Shown here piece after piece: positions 12,451 to 24,744 of a stretch of 64,000 nt of DNA. The stretch comes from Delphinapterus leucas (taxonomy: Eukaryota > Chordata > Mammalia > Artiodactyla > Monodontidae). Under the pieces are notes generated by a model. It saw nothing but the letters and a program-made list of their open reading frames with translations. It ran no database searches and was not told the origin of the DNA. The position numbers and the translations under genes are program-made. The DNA lies in NCBI RefSeq assembly GCF_002288925.2, contig NW_022098076.1, positions 67,497,964 through 67,561,963 of the forward strand, read 5' to 3'. Every line of letters starts with the position of its first letter. Position 1 is the stretch's first letter.

Positions 12451-13869
12451 AGAGCCATTAAAGTTACCTGGGGCCTGTTAGAAGGCTCTGTGGAAATAGT
12501 TCATTACCCTCCCTGCCTGCCTTCCCCCATACCAATGTTTTAGTTTGTCAGCTGGGTTTTCCTGAAGCGTTTGCAGACTTCTTTCTCTGGTAACCACTTA
12601 TGTGTCTCCCAGATGAAACCTCTTGAGTTCATCAGCACATCATTGACATGACCCTGCTGAAGGAAGCCACATCTGCTCTCACTTAAGTAGGTAGGATTGA
12701 ACCTGTAGCAAACTTTACAGCACTCACTTGGCTCATGATGATGGAAATAATAATAGTTAATAATGATAGCCTACTGTATGAAGAGTGTTTAGTGTGTTCT
12801 AGACATTGTACCAGGAATCTTATATAGAGTACATCATGTAGCTAACACAGCACAATTATTATCAGTACTTCCCCAAATATTTGAGAGATCCAGGGCAAGA
12901 GCATAAATAGAGGCCCCCTCCACCACCCCATGGACCGCCCTCCTCCCTTCTCACTCCCTCACATGTCCAAGCTCCACCCCCGCATCCCGACCATGCCCCC
13001 CAAACAGCTGCCCTTTGAGTACCAGTGTCCTTGGGTGGGTGAGTGAAGACTCTCTCTTAGATTTTGGAAGCAAGGGTGTAAATGGAGGAAATTCTGGAGC
13101 TCCAGGTATAAGGAGTGTGGTCTAGAAGACGTGTGGGCATGTCCCTGTTGTTCCACACATTCCTGTCCTGTGGGGAAGATTGTATCTGGAGGAGGCCAGA
13201 GGAGGCTCTCTGAACACCCATTCCAAGCCAGGGTCCCCAGCCGACCAAGTCTAATCACGTACTGATCACTATGAGAAACAAATTCAAAAAGGTACACACA
13301 GCTAGTAAGTAGAGGCACTGGGAACTGAACTCAGGTCTGTCAGCCTTGAAGGCCTAAACTGATTGTTTCTGCATATAACAATGACTTGTTTTAGAGGTTA
13401 TGTTTCCAGATGTGCATAGCTTATATTCTCCCTAATTATACACTTCTCATAGTAGGTTAAATGTCGTTCTTTTTTTTTTTTTTACTTTGTAAAGGGCCTA
13501 GCACCAAAGTAGCCTGTTCTCCCTACCAACCTTGAAAATATTTGGCTTTAACAGGAATTCTGGTAAATTCTAGTGGATTCTTCAGTTGACTGATTGCTGC
13601 CAGGCTGATTTCTTCAGCCTGGCTCTAGGATCTCAGCATTAACTGACTGCAAAGGGTTCCTTAATCCCTGAGTCACTGATTTATGTGCAGCCTTCTAAGA
13701 CAGCAGTAATGGGTGACTATTAAAAGGACATTGAGGATGTTCACATTTCCTTGAATTAGAGAATATTTTTTAGAAAATAGCTAATTTACTTTGCCCCCCT
13801 CCCTTTTTTATGAAGTCCATGTATATAGCATAACAAGGTAAAACTGATGGAGGGATGACTACTACTTAT

Positions 13870-14035
13870 TGAGCTTCTTTACAGGAGGCATCTCATTTAT
13901 TCCTCATAAGAACATGCAAGTGGGAAAACTGAGGCTTAGGGAGCATAAGTAACTTGCTCAAGATCACACAGCCATTAGGTGGTCAAGCCAGAAACCATGT
14001 CCATAGACCTCAAGGCCTACATTGGTAACCATTGA
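13870..14035 (+). repeat. MIR SINE
   Basis: Core phrases CTGAGGCTTAGGGAGCATAA and TAACTTGCTCAAGATCACAC typical of MIR. Confidence 0.8.
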
Positions 14036-15002
14036 GATGCTCTACGTTGAAACCTAATACAGTCTTATAAAGAATCAGAGCTGGAAGGAAACATGGAGCT
14101 CCTCTTGTCCACACCCCTTATTTTATAGAGAAGAAAACTTGTGGCACACCGAGCTTTCTTAGATAAAAGGCTGTTCTCTAAACCCTTAAGTTCACTAGAT
14201 TAAAGCAAAACAAAACAAAACCTCAGTTTAAAATTATTTTCAGTGAGACATCTCACCTGGGTTTTACATTTTTTTAAAAAAAAGCAGAACTCATATTTCA
14301 TTAGTCACCCAACAAAGGACAACACACTATGGTTTAACTAAGCTAGCGGCAAAACAAATCCTTCTGTATATTTGGTATTGGTAAGAGCCACAGCAGTTTA
14401 GTAATATGTGTATCTTCATATTTATAATTTATACCATATGTTCCTTCAGCAAGAAGGAATCTTATTCTAAACGATTATTTATTACTTAAGGGTCTGTGCC
14501 AGGCATTATTATTTTTAAACAGCTTTGTTGAGATATAATTCACATACCATATAGTTTACCCATTTAAAGTGTATAATTAATGGTTTTAGTATATTCACAG
14601 TTATGTGCAACCATCACCACAGTGAATTTTAGAGCATGCTCATCCGACAGTGAGAAGTCCTGTACCCTTTAGTTTTCATTCCTTTATCCACCCATCCCCC
14701 ATACCTAAGCAACCCATGAATCCACTTACTGTCTCTAGATTTGCCTATTCAGGTTATTTCATATAAATGAATCCTATAATATGTGGTCTTATGTGACTGG
14801 CTTCTTTCACTTAGCCTAATGTTTTCAAGGTTCATTCATGTTGTAGCATGTATCAGTACATCATTCCTTTTTATGGCCAAATAATATTCCATTGTTTGGA
14901 TATATCACATTTCATTTGTCCAATCATCCACTGATAGACATTTGGGTTGTTTTCACCTTCTGGCCACCGTGAATAGTGCTGCTATGAACATTCATGTATA
15001 CT

Positions 15003-15353
15003 TTTTTTAAAAATAAATTTATTTATTTATTGGCTGCTTTGGGTTTTCATTGCTGGGCGCGGGCTTTCTCTAGTTGCGGCGAGCGGGGGCTAATCTTCGT
15101 TGCAGTGTGCACGCTTCTCGTTGTGGTGGCTTCTCTTGTTGCAGAGCATGAGCTCAAGGCATGCGGGCTTCAGTAGTTGTGGCACACGGACTCAGTAGTT
15201 GTGGCTCGTCAGCTCTAGAGTGCAGGCTCAGTAGTGGTGGCGCACGGGCTTAGTTGCTCCACGGCAAGTGGGATCTTCCTGAATCAGGGCTTGAACCCGT
15301 GTCCCCTGCATTAGCAGGCAGATTCTTAACCATTGCACCACCAGGGAAGTCCC
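15003..15353 (-). mobile_element. Long CHR-type SINE inside L1M
   Basis: Minus-strand copy ending CACCAGGGAAGTCCC; flanked by CATGTATAC and CATGTGTAC. Confidence 0.92.
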
Positions 15354-15985
15354 CATGTGTACGTTTTTGTTTGAACACCCATTTTCAATTCTTTGGAGTA
15401 TAAACACCAGAGTGGAATTGCTGAGTCATATAACTCTATTTAACTATTTGAGGAAATACCAAACCGTTTTCCAAGGTGGCTGCAACATTTTCCATTCCCA
15501 CCAGCTATTTATGAGAGTTCCAATCTCTCCACGTCCTTACTAACATTTGTTATTTTCTGTTTTTTTTCCCCTTAAATTATTATAACCATCCTAGTGGGTA
15601 TTAAGTGCTACCCTACTGTGGTTTGATTTGAATTTCCCTAATGACTAATAATGCTGAACATCTTCAGTAGCTTCTTGGCTATTTGTATATCTTCTTCATA
15701 AAGATGTATATTCAAATCCTTTGCCCATTTTTAAATTATGTTGTTTATCTTTCTGTTGTTGTTTTAAGAGTTTTTATATATTCTGGATACTAGACTCTTA
15801 CCAGATAAAAAGTTTGTAAATATTTTCTCCCATTCAGTGGGCTGTCTTTTCACTTTCTTGATAGTATCCTTTGATTCATAAAAGGTTTTAATTTTGATGA
15901 AGTCCAATTTAGTATTTTTATTGTTGTTGCTTGTGCTTTTGGTCATATTTAAGATATCATTGCCTCATAAAAGATCACAAAGATG

Positions 15986-16190
15986 GGGCTTCCCTGGTGG
16001 CACAGTGGTTGAGAGTCCGCTTGCTGATGCAGGGGACGCGGGTTTGTGCCCCGGTCCGGGAAGATCCCACATGCCGCGGAGTGGCTGGGCCCGTGAGCCA
16101 TGGCCGATGGGCCTGCGCGTCCGGAGCCTGTGCTCCGCAATGGGAGAGGCCACAACTGTGAGAGGCCCACATACCGCCAAAAGAAAAAAA
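15986..16190 (+). mobile_element. CHR SINE inside L1M
   Basis: Plus-strand copy with GCTGGGCCCGTGAGCCATGG, flanked by AAAGATG on both sides. Confidence 0.93.
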
Positions 16191-17150
16191 AAAAGATGTA
16201 TGTCTCTGTTTTCTTCTAAGAGTTTTATAGTTTGAGTTCTTTGATTTATTTTGAGTTAAGTTTTATATGTGGTATGAAATGGAGGTCTAACTTTATTCTT
16301 TTGCATTTGGATATCCAGTAGTCCCAGCACCATTTGTTGAAAAGCTATTCTTTCCCCATTGAATGGTCTTAGCACCCTTGTCAAAAATCAGTTGAGCATA
16401 GACATATGGGTTTATTTCTAGACTCTCAAGTCTATTCCATTCATCTCTATGTCTACCCTGTGCCAGTACCCTGCTGTCTTGATTACTGTTGCTTTGTCGT
16501 AAGTTTTGAAATTAAGAAGTGTGAGTACTCCTACTCTGTTCTTTTTTCAAGAATGTTTTGGCTATTCTGGGTCCCTTGCAATTCCATATGAATTTTAAAA
16601 TTAGCTTCTCAATTTCTATAAAGAAGTTAACTGAGACAGAGCACTATTTTTGCTTATGTAAATTTGTGAAAAGAATTAGCATTCTGGGAGAGCAGCTCTA
16701 CTCTAGTGGAAAGAAATGTCAGAGGTATGCAGGATAATAAATATTCTTACTTCACTCTGCATAGTTGAGTCTTCCATAATTGAATCTTGATAAAAGTTCA
16801 TACTGGAGTCCAAAATAAAGATGACTATACTGTACTGTTGAATTTGAGGAAACCCTGAGAATACATTAATTTCTTACATTTATATTTGTACAAACATTTA
16901 AAGATAACAAAGTGTGTTCACAATCTTTCCCCAGCTTTTCATCATAGTTATCCTGGAAATTAGTGAGACAGGAATTTATTATCGCCTGTAGTTTTCAATA
17001 AGGCAATTTAGGTACAGAGAATGAGAAATGACTTGCTCGAAGAGATAAGCTAGGAAGTGGAGTAACCAACCGTCCTAGTTTACCTGAGACTGAGGGGCAT
17101 TTTATTAGTAAGTAGCGGAGGCAGGATAACAACTCAGGCCCTTTAACTCT

Positions 17151-17249
17151 TTTTTTTAAAAATTAATTAATTAATTAATTAATTAATTTTTGGCTGAGTT
17201 GGGTCTTTGTTGCTGTGCACGGGCTTTCTCTGGTTGCAACGAGCCCCAG
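17151..17249 (-). mobile_element. 5'-truncated CHR-type SINE
   Basis: Only the tail end is present (TTTTTGGCTGAGTTGGGTC plus an ATTA-repeat tail), yet the duplication CCTTTAACTCTT flanks both sides, so it is a truncated insertion rather than a later deletion. Confidence 0.85.
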
Positions 17250-17765
17250 GTCCTTTAACTCTTAATTTAACACTTCTCCTCCCAGATGACCTCATCATGC
17301 GTACTTGACCTTCTCTACTTTGGGAATTCCACTTAAAACTTCTCTTTTCACTCAGCTTTTCTTGACTAATCTTATCTGAAACTTCAGCTGCCCTAACCTC
17401 TCCAGCAATCCTTTGTCTTTGGTATCCCAGCCACAACTGGTTCTATATTTTCTCCTGTATATGGGTTTCATAGTTTTTCATTTTGTTTCTTTCCTCTCTC
17501 CCTCAGATCGTGGGTCATAGAGGCAGACAGTGTTTCTCCCTCCTTCCCGTGACATGAGTGGGGACTTCATAATTACTGCTGCCTGACCAGCAGGAAGTAA
17601 GTAGACATTCAAGACACTTGACCTTCAGGGTCAGATAAGTTGCCAAGGGTCACCATTTATTAAAATTCAGTTATCATTTAAGATGAACAAGAATCACTTA
17701 GTGCCAGGAACACAATCTGTATATTTAGTGCAACTCTATGTGGATTATAATAAGGAAAACACAGC

Positions 17766-18038
17766 CTAGTACAAATTGATTACGCATCTCAGAGAGCCGA
17801 CTTTGGCATCCAGGCCTCCCCGGTCGTGGTAGCTCCTTTAGTCCTCTGGCCTCAGCAAGTACTGCCACCCCTGGTAGTTGGGCATCTCGCAGAGGCCCCA
17901 CCAGCCCTCCAGCATGTGGAGTGAGTGGAGCGCATTGAGCTGGAAGTGGTCATGCATGCAGGAGCAGTCCTCTGTGAGCTCGGACACCAGGCCTCCGTAG
18001 CCATGTCTCTCATACAGCTTTATCCTGTGAGAGCTAGT
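17766..18038 (-). pseudogene. CRYGA: CRYGA pseudogene exon 3
   Basis: 273 bp that would encode 90 aa plus the original TAG at 17766-17768. A premature TAA at 17838-17840 removes the last Greek key strand region (24 residues). Downstream, the fragment AGTGCCAGGAACACAA (about 17700) still matches the CRYGB 3' UTR, but the AATAAA position is degenerate. Confidence 0.94.
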
Positions 18039-18394
18039 CTGTTGTGACAATAAACCAAAGATGAAAAATAAGTTGTGGGCATCCTTGATGTCAGTAAAAG
18101 TGACTCAATCAGCCTGCAGCTTCATGAAGCAGGATTTTCAAACCATCCTGTCATATATGTATCCTTTCCTTACATGGTTGTTCTAACAAATTAGGGAGAG
18201 TATTAAAATAAAACTGACCTGACCAGGGGTCTATCCTGCGGAAGAAACAAGAATTGAAATAAAGTCAATAAAAGGGATTCCTTTCTAAAAAAAAAAACAA
18301 CTGTATTTAGTTGAGTCTGCAGAGAGGATTTTAACTCCCTTTACCATTATGACTGTGTATCACTGAATCCTATCAAGCTTGGTTTTTGTTTGTT

Positions 18395-18562
18395 TTTTTG
18401 TATTTTTTTTTTAATTGGAGTATAATTGCTTTACAACGTTGTGTTAGTTTCTGCTGTAGAAAAAAGTGAATCAACTATATGTATACATATATCCCCTCCC
18501 TCCTGAGCCTCTCTCCCCCCGCCATCCCACCCCTCTAGGTCATCACAGAGCACTGAGCTGAG
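18395..18562 (-). mobile_element. L1 3' end in CRYGA pseudogene intron
   Basis: ATTGGAGTATAATTGCTTTA, TTGTGTTAGTTTCTGCTGTA, the reverse complement of the L1 3' UTR. Confidence 0.82.
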
Positions 18563-18583
18563 CTCCTCAAGCTTGTTTTTAAA

Positions 18584-18872
18584 TATTTTTATTTTGGAAT
18601 TTATTTATTTTTGGCTGTGTTGGGTCTTCGTTGCTGTGCGAGGGCTTTCTCTAGTTGCGGTGAGCAGGGGCACCTCTAGGCATGCGGGCTTCAGTAGTTG
18701 TGGCACGTGGGCTCAGTAGTTGTGGCTCAAGGGCTCTAGAGCGCAGGCTCAGTAGTGGTGGCGCATGGGTTTAATGGCACTGCAGCATGTGGGATCTTCC
18801 CGGACCAGGGCTAGAACCCGTGTCCCCTGCATTGGCAGGCAGATTCTCAACCACTGTGCCACCAGGGAAGCC
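18584..18872 (-). mobile_element. CHR-type SINE with target duplication
   Basis: Minus-strand copy with an internal deletion, flanked by CTCAAGCTTGTTTTTAA before and after. Confidence 0.92.
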
Positions 18873-19727
18873 CCTCAAGCTTGTTTTTAAGTCACTTTTG
18901 CACTCATCATTTACAACAATTCATATTTACTCTGAGTCCACATGTCCAACATTTTGCCAAGTCACTTGTAAGTTGAGTTTCTTGCCTCAAAGAAATTTCT
19001 ATCTTATTTGTACCTCTTTTTGCATCTGCAAATTTCTGCAGCCGAATTTTGGTTTCACTTCTTGAATCTGCTTGTCATAACACATAATTTGGTGTGATCA
19101 GAATGTAGAAATACAAATTCCACATGATTAAAAAACATTAAGCAGCATTTTGGTGAGGACCATGTCCCATGAAATCCTAATTAATGATCTTTTTCTGACC
19201 CTTGTAAAAAACTAGTTGATAATGACTGCTGAATACAAGGAGCCACCTGCAAGTGAAACATATTGTTCTAGTTTCTAGACCCGTAGGTCATAAAGAAGGT
19301 ATTGAAAATAATCTCCAATACAGTCAGAATACATTATACTTATGTTGTTCTCCCATAGTCTGTCAGTGTTCATTAAGAAATAATGATCTAGATAGATTTT
19401 TTTCTTTACTGAACAAGGTAGTTTTTATTTAGAAATTAGGGATCAGCTAGACACTTCCAAATTCAACTTTAGAAGCTATATTGTTGTGATTTCTTGTGCC
19501 TAAAAACAATCTGCCCATTTTTACTGCTTTATTGAAATGAGTTTTAATGTTTCCATATGAGAGCGTAGTAAAGGCAATCAATTTTTTGTTAAATGCTTGA
19601 GACTTGGGCTTTGCTATTTCACCGTGAACACTAGTCCTGAGTTGAAACAAACTGACTTTTATAAACAGGAATTTATGGCCATGGATCAGCGATGCTTTCA
19701 CATGAGTTGTGTTGAACTAAGACTCAC

Positions 19728-19972
19728 GTAAGGAGCTGTGTGGCAGGGGCGGACGGAGTCGTTGAGGCCCATCCACTGCTGGTAGTCGGGGTAGTCGCCG
19801 CGCCGCAGGAAGTACTGGTGGCCCTGGTAGTTGGGGCGCTCATAGAGCATCCAGCAGCCGCTGTCCACCCGGATGGAGTTGCGGCGGCTGAAGTAGGGGG
19901 CTGCAGGTTGGGGCAGTCGCTGCTCTACTCCTAGCGGCGGCCCTGGAAGCCCCGGTCCTCGTAGAAGGTGAT
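19728..19972 (-). pseudogene. CRYGA: CRYGA pseudogene exon 2
   Basis: 245 bp, two more than the functional 243 bp. Apart from the stop/frameshift cluster near the 5' end (about 19895-19950), the DNA is almost identical to CRYGB exon 2 over about 150 bp, including the [20 protein letters not shown] stretch. The last codons (PCHTAPY) differ from both CRYGB and typical CRYGA. Confidence 0.94.
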
Positions 19973-20459
19973 CTGCAGATGGAAAGCAAGGTGACAGCAG
20001 GGAGTCAGCTGGGAGGTACATCCCCCGCACCCCACAGTAGACACCCAGCAGGCACGCTGTGACGTATGTTTATGTAGGAAAAAAAAGATTATGACAGTGT
20101 ATGTATAAGCCCAAATGTCAATCATGGTTATCAATGAATGGCAAGATTATAGGTCTTAATTTTATGTTTTTATTTCTCCTTTTTGTTGTTTTCAATTGCT
20201 TTAATTTGTTGTTATATAAATATATATTACTTTCATGAGTTGAAAAAATAAAATCAATTTGTAAATGTATAACTTTGAGTTACTGGTGAAAAGCAGCAAA
20301 TTTTGTAAATAGCAAAATTTTTCTTGAGATTAAACACTTCTCCTTGGGCTAAAAAGCAAGAGGTCTCCCAAGACTCTCTGAGACGCTCCAGGAGTAGGAA
20401 AATATACAGAATCCTCCCATTCCCCTCTCCTCTCAGCCCAGCTTCTAGGGATGCTTTTT

Positions 20460-20955
20460 GTTTTCAAAACTAGCATCATGTGGACCTAGAGTCTGTCATA
20501 CAGAGTGAAGTAAGTCAGAAAAAGAAAAACAAATACCGTATGCTAACACATATATATGGAATCTAAAAAAAAGAAAAAGAAAAGAAAAAAATCGTTCTGA
20601 AGAACCTAGGGGCAGGACAGGAATAAAGACGCAGACATAGAGAATGGACTTGAGGACACAGTGTCGGGGGAGAAGGGTAAACTGGGACAAAGTGAGAGAG
20701 AGGCATGGACATATATACACTACCAAATGTAAAACAGATAGCTAGTGGGAAGCAGCCACATAGCACAGGGAGATCAGCTTGGTGCTTTGTGACCACCTAG
20801 AGGGGTGGGGTAGGGAGGGTGGGAGGGAGACACAAGAGGGAGGGGATATGGGGATATATGTATATGTATAGCTGATTCACTTCGTTATACAGCAGAAACT
20901 AACACACCATTATAAAGCAATTATGCTTCAATAAAGATGTTAAAAAAAAAAAAAA
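20460..20955 (+). mobile_element. L1 3' end
   Basis: GACCTAGAGTCTGTCATACA, AGTGAAGTAAGTCAGAAA, TATAAAGCAATTATGCTTCA followed by a poly(A) tract. Confidence 0.88.
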
Positions 20956-22675
20956 CTAGCATCGTGATTTTCCTGAGTTTTCCCTCCCTGAAGCAACACT
21001 GTTTCATAGGACCCAGGTGACTGCTTGAAAGCTTTTCCCATTGCTGCCAACCTATTCATTTAGAAGCGCTCTTCAGATATTCAGGGGTAGAGGATGACCC
21101 CAATCCCCAACTCTTTTGTCATCCCGTGTGTATGTAGAAAGATGAAATCAAACACCTTCATGGTTCATGACCCATGGAGGGACATCCACCTACAGCTGGC
21201 AATGTGTCCGCAATGCATTTGTAAAAGTCCTCAGGCAGCATGTAAAGAAAATGTGCAGATGCTAAGAGGAGAGAAACTAATAGCCACAAAGAAAAAGTGT
21301 TCCCCTGCAAGTAGCAGAGCTAGACAAAAGAAAACTGGGCAGAGTCCTATGAAGTTAGACAGTATACCCAGGGACCAGAGGATATACCTAATGTGGCAGG
21401 TGTACTGTAAACTTCAGTTACAGCTGTAATTGAACCAGTGTGGGAAAGGCTGCATTGGGCTCCCCAGCTACAAACCACACCGGAATACACCACCATTTCC
21501 AGCAAAAGTCAACAGATCACACACCAGTTTTGGCACATGTTAAAGAAAACTGTTCTGCAGAAAGGTGACACATCAAAACCATAAGGTGGTATAATTTATA
21601 CTTACATTCATTTGGTCAGATTGTTACTACATGTATTTATAAGCTCAACTATGTGCCAAATCAGAATTTTGGAAATATGTTGAAAGACCAGATCATTCTC
21701 ATTTCCTAGTATTCCTTATATTCTACTGAAAGAAAGCCTGGACCTGTTTTTCTTTTAAGGCTTTATTGAAATGAGTTAAAATATTTCCATGTGAGAACAT
21801 AGTAAGGGCAATCGATGACAGGTTAATTTAATTTGGATTGAAACTTTGGAAAATTGCCTCCTACTCCACCATTCTGAAATGTTCAGTGCTAAACATTTGT
21901 AAAATGTCCTACAAAGCCAGTCTGCTCTGACACAGAAATAGTATATATTCTCCAAATCCTCCAACCAACAATCTTCTAGTCATAATGAAGTAGCATAAGA
22001 TACATACTTGTTTTTTTAACCACAATATGGCCAAACAATGTGATTCTAAGAAAGCTCAACACCCGAAATAACACTTCAATGCACTTTGTATCAAAAGCTA
22101 ATTGCAAAGAAAAATATGCCAGCAAGAGTTGCAATTTTAAGATGATGCAGAGACTTTTCTTCTCCCAGAGACTTTATTACGAACTCCCATGGTGCAATTC
22201 CAAGTTTCTAAGTGACCTGTAGAATAAAAAGATAATTTTCGTATCAAGCACATCAATTTAACATGGACACAGATATTAACTTTCAATCTATAGAAGTTAA
22301 GGTCAAATATCAGATACCAAATTACTGACAAAGATGAATTAAAATAAAAGTGGGTGCAAAAGAATTTCCATGGAATTTTTCTCAGACATTTGGAAATTGA
22401 GTTATATTTCTCAATTAAATACAATATATGATCCCACACAGGGAAAAATATATAAAAAAGGACAGTATTGGTCAATTGACAAAATTGATACCTATATGGT
22501 AAAGTATCAATGTTAAATTTTCTGAAGTTGATAACCATCCTGTAGTTATTTAAGAGAGTGACTTTATTCTTAGGAAATACACTCTGAAGTATATAGGGGT
22601 AGAGTGATATGGTGTATATAACTTCAGATGGCTTAGAAAAAGTTTTATATACTCAGTATAAAATATATACTGAGG

Positions 22676-22887
22676 GGCTTCCCTGGTGGCACAGTGGTTG
22701 AGAGTCGGCCTGCCGATGCAGGGAACATGGGTTCGTGCCCCGGTCTGGGAAGATCCCACATGCCGCGGAGCAGCTGGGCCCGTGAGCCATGGCCGCTAAG
22801 CCTGCACGTCGGGAGCCTGTGCTCCACAATGGGAGAGGCCACAACAGTGAGAGGCCCGCGTACCGCAAAAAAATAAATAAATAAAAT
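22676..22887 (+). mobile_element. CHR SINE with perfect target duplication
   Basis: Flanked by AAAATATATACTGAGG at 22660-22675 and 22888-22903. Confidence 0.97.
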
Positions 22888-23249
22888 AAAATATATACTG
22901 AGGGAAAGAGAAACAAAGAGAGAAGAGAATAAAAGAGTGGGACAGAGACAGAGAGAGAAAAATGGTAAAGATAATGAAGCAAAATATTATGGTAACAATT
23001 AGCAAATGTGAGTAAAATGTATATGAGAGCTCTTTGTACTATTTTTGCAACTTTTCTCTAAGCTTGAAAATTTATTTCCAAATTAAAAAAAATAATAAAA
23101 ATAATACTTCTTTTCACTAACCATGACCAAAGCAAATCATTTCTTTGCCCCTCAGCAGTTGTGTATTGTGCCTGCACCATACTATTTTGAATTTCTTATA
23201 TATTGCTTTGAATTTAAACTTACATTGCCCTCTTTCCATTTCTGATAGA

Positions 23250-24250
23250 GAAGTGTTAGTCTCCAACTATGAAAATGGAATCATTGATTTCTCTCTGCAA
23301 TTCTAATAGTTTTTACCTCACATAGTTGGATGTTCTCTTGTTCGACGCGCACATGTTAAGGATTGTTATGTCTTCTTGGAGAATTGACCCCTTTATCATT
23401 ATGTAATGCCCTTCTTTATCCCTAATAACTTTCCTAGCTTCTAAGTCAGCTTTGTCTGAAATTAATATAGCTACTTTTCTTTTTTTTAATTAGTTCTAGC
23501 GTGATTTATTGTTCTCCATCCATTTACTTTTTTTTTTTTTTTTTTTGCTGTGCTGTGCAGCTTGCAAGATCTTAGTTCCCTGACCAGGAATTGAACCCAA
23601 GCCACCTCAGTCAAAGCACCAAATCCTAACCACTGGACTGCCAGGGAATTCCCTACATCCATTTACTTTTAATCTATATATGTCTTTATGTTAAGAGGGT
23701 GCCTTATAGGCACCATATAATTGGGTCTTGTTTTTTGATCCACTCTGACAATTTCTTTTTTTCTTCTTCATAATTGTATTATGAAAATTTTCATACAGAA
23801 ACATTGAAAGAATTGTACAATGAAGATACATATGCCCACCACCTGGATTCTGCAGTTAAGAGTTTGCTACATTTATGTATAACTGAATCTCTTTGCTGTA
23901 CACCTAAAACTAACACAATATTGTAAATCAGCTGTACTTCAATTAAAAAAAAAGTTTGCCATATTTGCTATATTTTCTTTAACATACATCTTTAACACAT
24001 CTGCAGTGATGGGAATGCTCTGTGCTTTCCAGATACAGTAGTCTGTGGCTATTGAGTTCTGTCTTTTAATTGGTGCATTTAGACCTTTGATGATCAAAAT
24101 GATTATTGATATAGTTGAATTAATATCTATCTTATTTGTTAATGTTTTCTATTTGTTGCCCTTGTTCTTTGTTCTTATTTGTCTTTCACTCTTTTTCTGC
24201 CTTTCCAAGGATATGGCATTGCTCATACCCATTTTGACTAATAAATAAGC
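23250..24250 (-). mobile_element. Old L1 antisense fragment with nested insertions
   Basis: AT-rich phrases typical of antisense L1 ORF2, including ATCATTATGTAATGCCCTTC and TTTTAATTGGTGCATTTAGA. Split by the SINE at 23529-23652 and a short plus-strand L1 3' tail at about 23872-23950. Confidence 0.65.
23529..23652 (-). mobile_element. Short CHR-type SINE with target duplication
   Basis: Flanked by CATCCATTTACTTTT on both sides. Confidence 0.92.
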
Positions 24251-24744
24251 TACTAATACCAATACAGTACAAAAGAAATCTTGAAAACTGTTTTCTAGAA
24301 TACCTGGATTTTTAAAAAATAATTTCTCTTTTTCCCTTATTGAAGAAATTCAGTGACTGGAATCGAAATTTCTGAATAAGGCATTGATATCTTGCAGTTA
24401 AAAAAAATGTTCATCAGCTAAAAGATACAGTATCCATAAGCCACAAAAGAAAAGACTAAGAAGCTTAAACATATACATGAAAAATTTCTTCAAACAATAA
24501 ACTGTGAAAGCGTATTTTTCATACATTTAATAAACTATTTATTTATTTGTTATTTCTAACAAACTAGATAGGTGTGCGTGTATGTATATGTATATGTACA
24601 TGTATGGCAAATATTTGAATTGAAAATTATTAACAGTTGTTACTTCTGAGGAGTAGGACAAGGATATGGGAAAGTGAGGATTCTTTTACTTTTCATTATC
24701 TATATTTTGTACTTTTGAAATTTTTACAGTAAGCATGTATTACT

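Larger units (their letters stand above)
14500..16640 (-). mobile_element. Old L1M-type fragment interrupted by two SINEs
   Basis: Plus-strand AGCTTTGTTGAGATATAATTC opens the 3' end of an old L1; minus-strand remnants of ORF2 (KLDFIKIKTFYESKDTIKK) appear at 15764-15946. SINEs at 15003-15353 and 15986-16190 split it, so it predates them. Confidence 0.82.
8390..17760. other. Intergenic region between CRYGB and the CRYGA pseudogene
   Basis: Holds L1 blocks at 9905-11160 and 14500-16640, SINEs and a MIR. Stretches 8400-9900, 11170-12100 and 12480-13850 show no coding family, splice structure or repeat that I recognise. Confidence 0.65.
17766..19972 (-). pseudogene. CRYGA: Gamma-crystallin A pseudogene (exon 1 lost, three stops, one frameshift)
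   Basis: Unitary remnant of CRYGA in its syntenic place between CRYGB and C2orf80. Exon 2 (19728-19972) and exon 3 (17766-18038) keep their acceptors (CTGCAG and CAACAG), and exon 2 keeps a GTGAGT donor. Exon 3 is the expected 90 codons plus stop with no indel, and its start TSSHRIKLYER and the later YHDRGGLDAKVGSLR identify it as gamma-A. Lesions: exon 2 has TAG codons where CRYGB has TAC and TGC (motif CYEC now reads R*E*), and CCC has become CCCCC (+2 frameshift) before the YFSR motif; exon 3 has TAA in place of the Tyr of the RPGDY motif at 17838-17840. Structural residues are also changed (HDW to HDR, VLYE to GLCE). No MGK exon or TATA motif is recognisable upstream near 20070, the CRYGB-equivalent distance. 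Confidence 0.95.

Noticed and set aside
21094..21429. 111-codon open frame on the plus strand
   Set aside because: No recognisable domain, no neighbouring exon signals; expected by chance in AT-moderate intergenic DNA.
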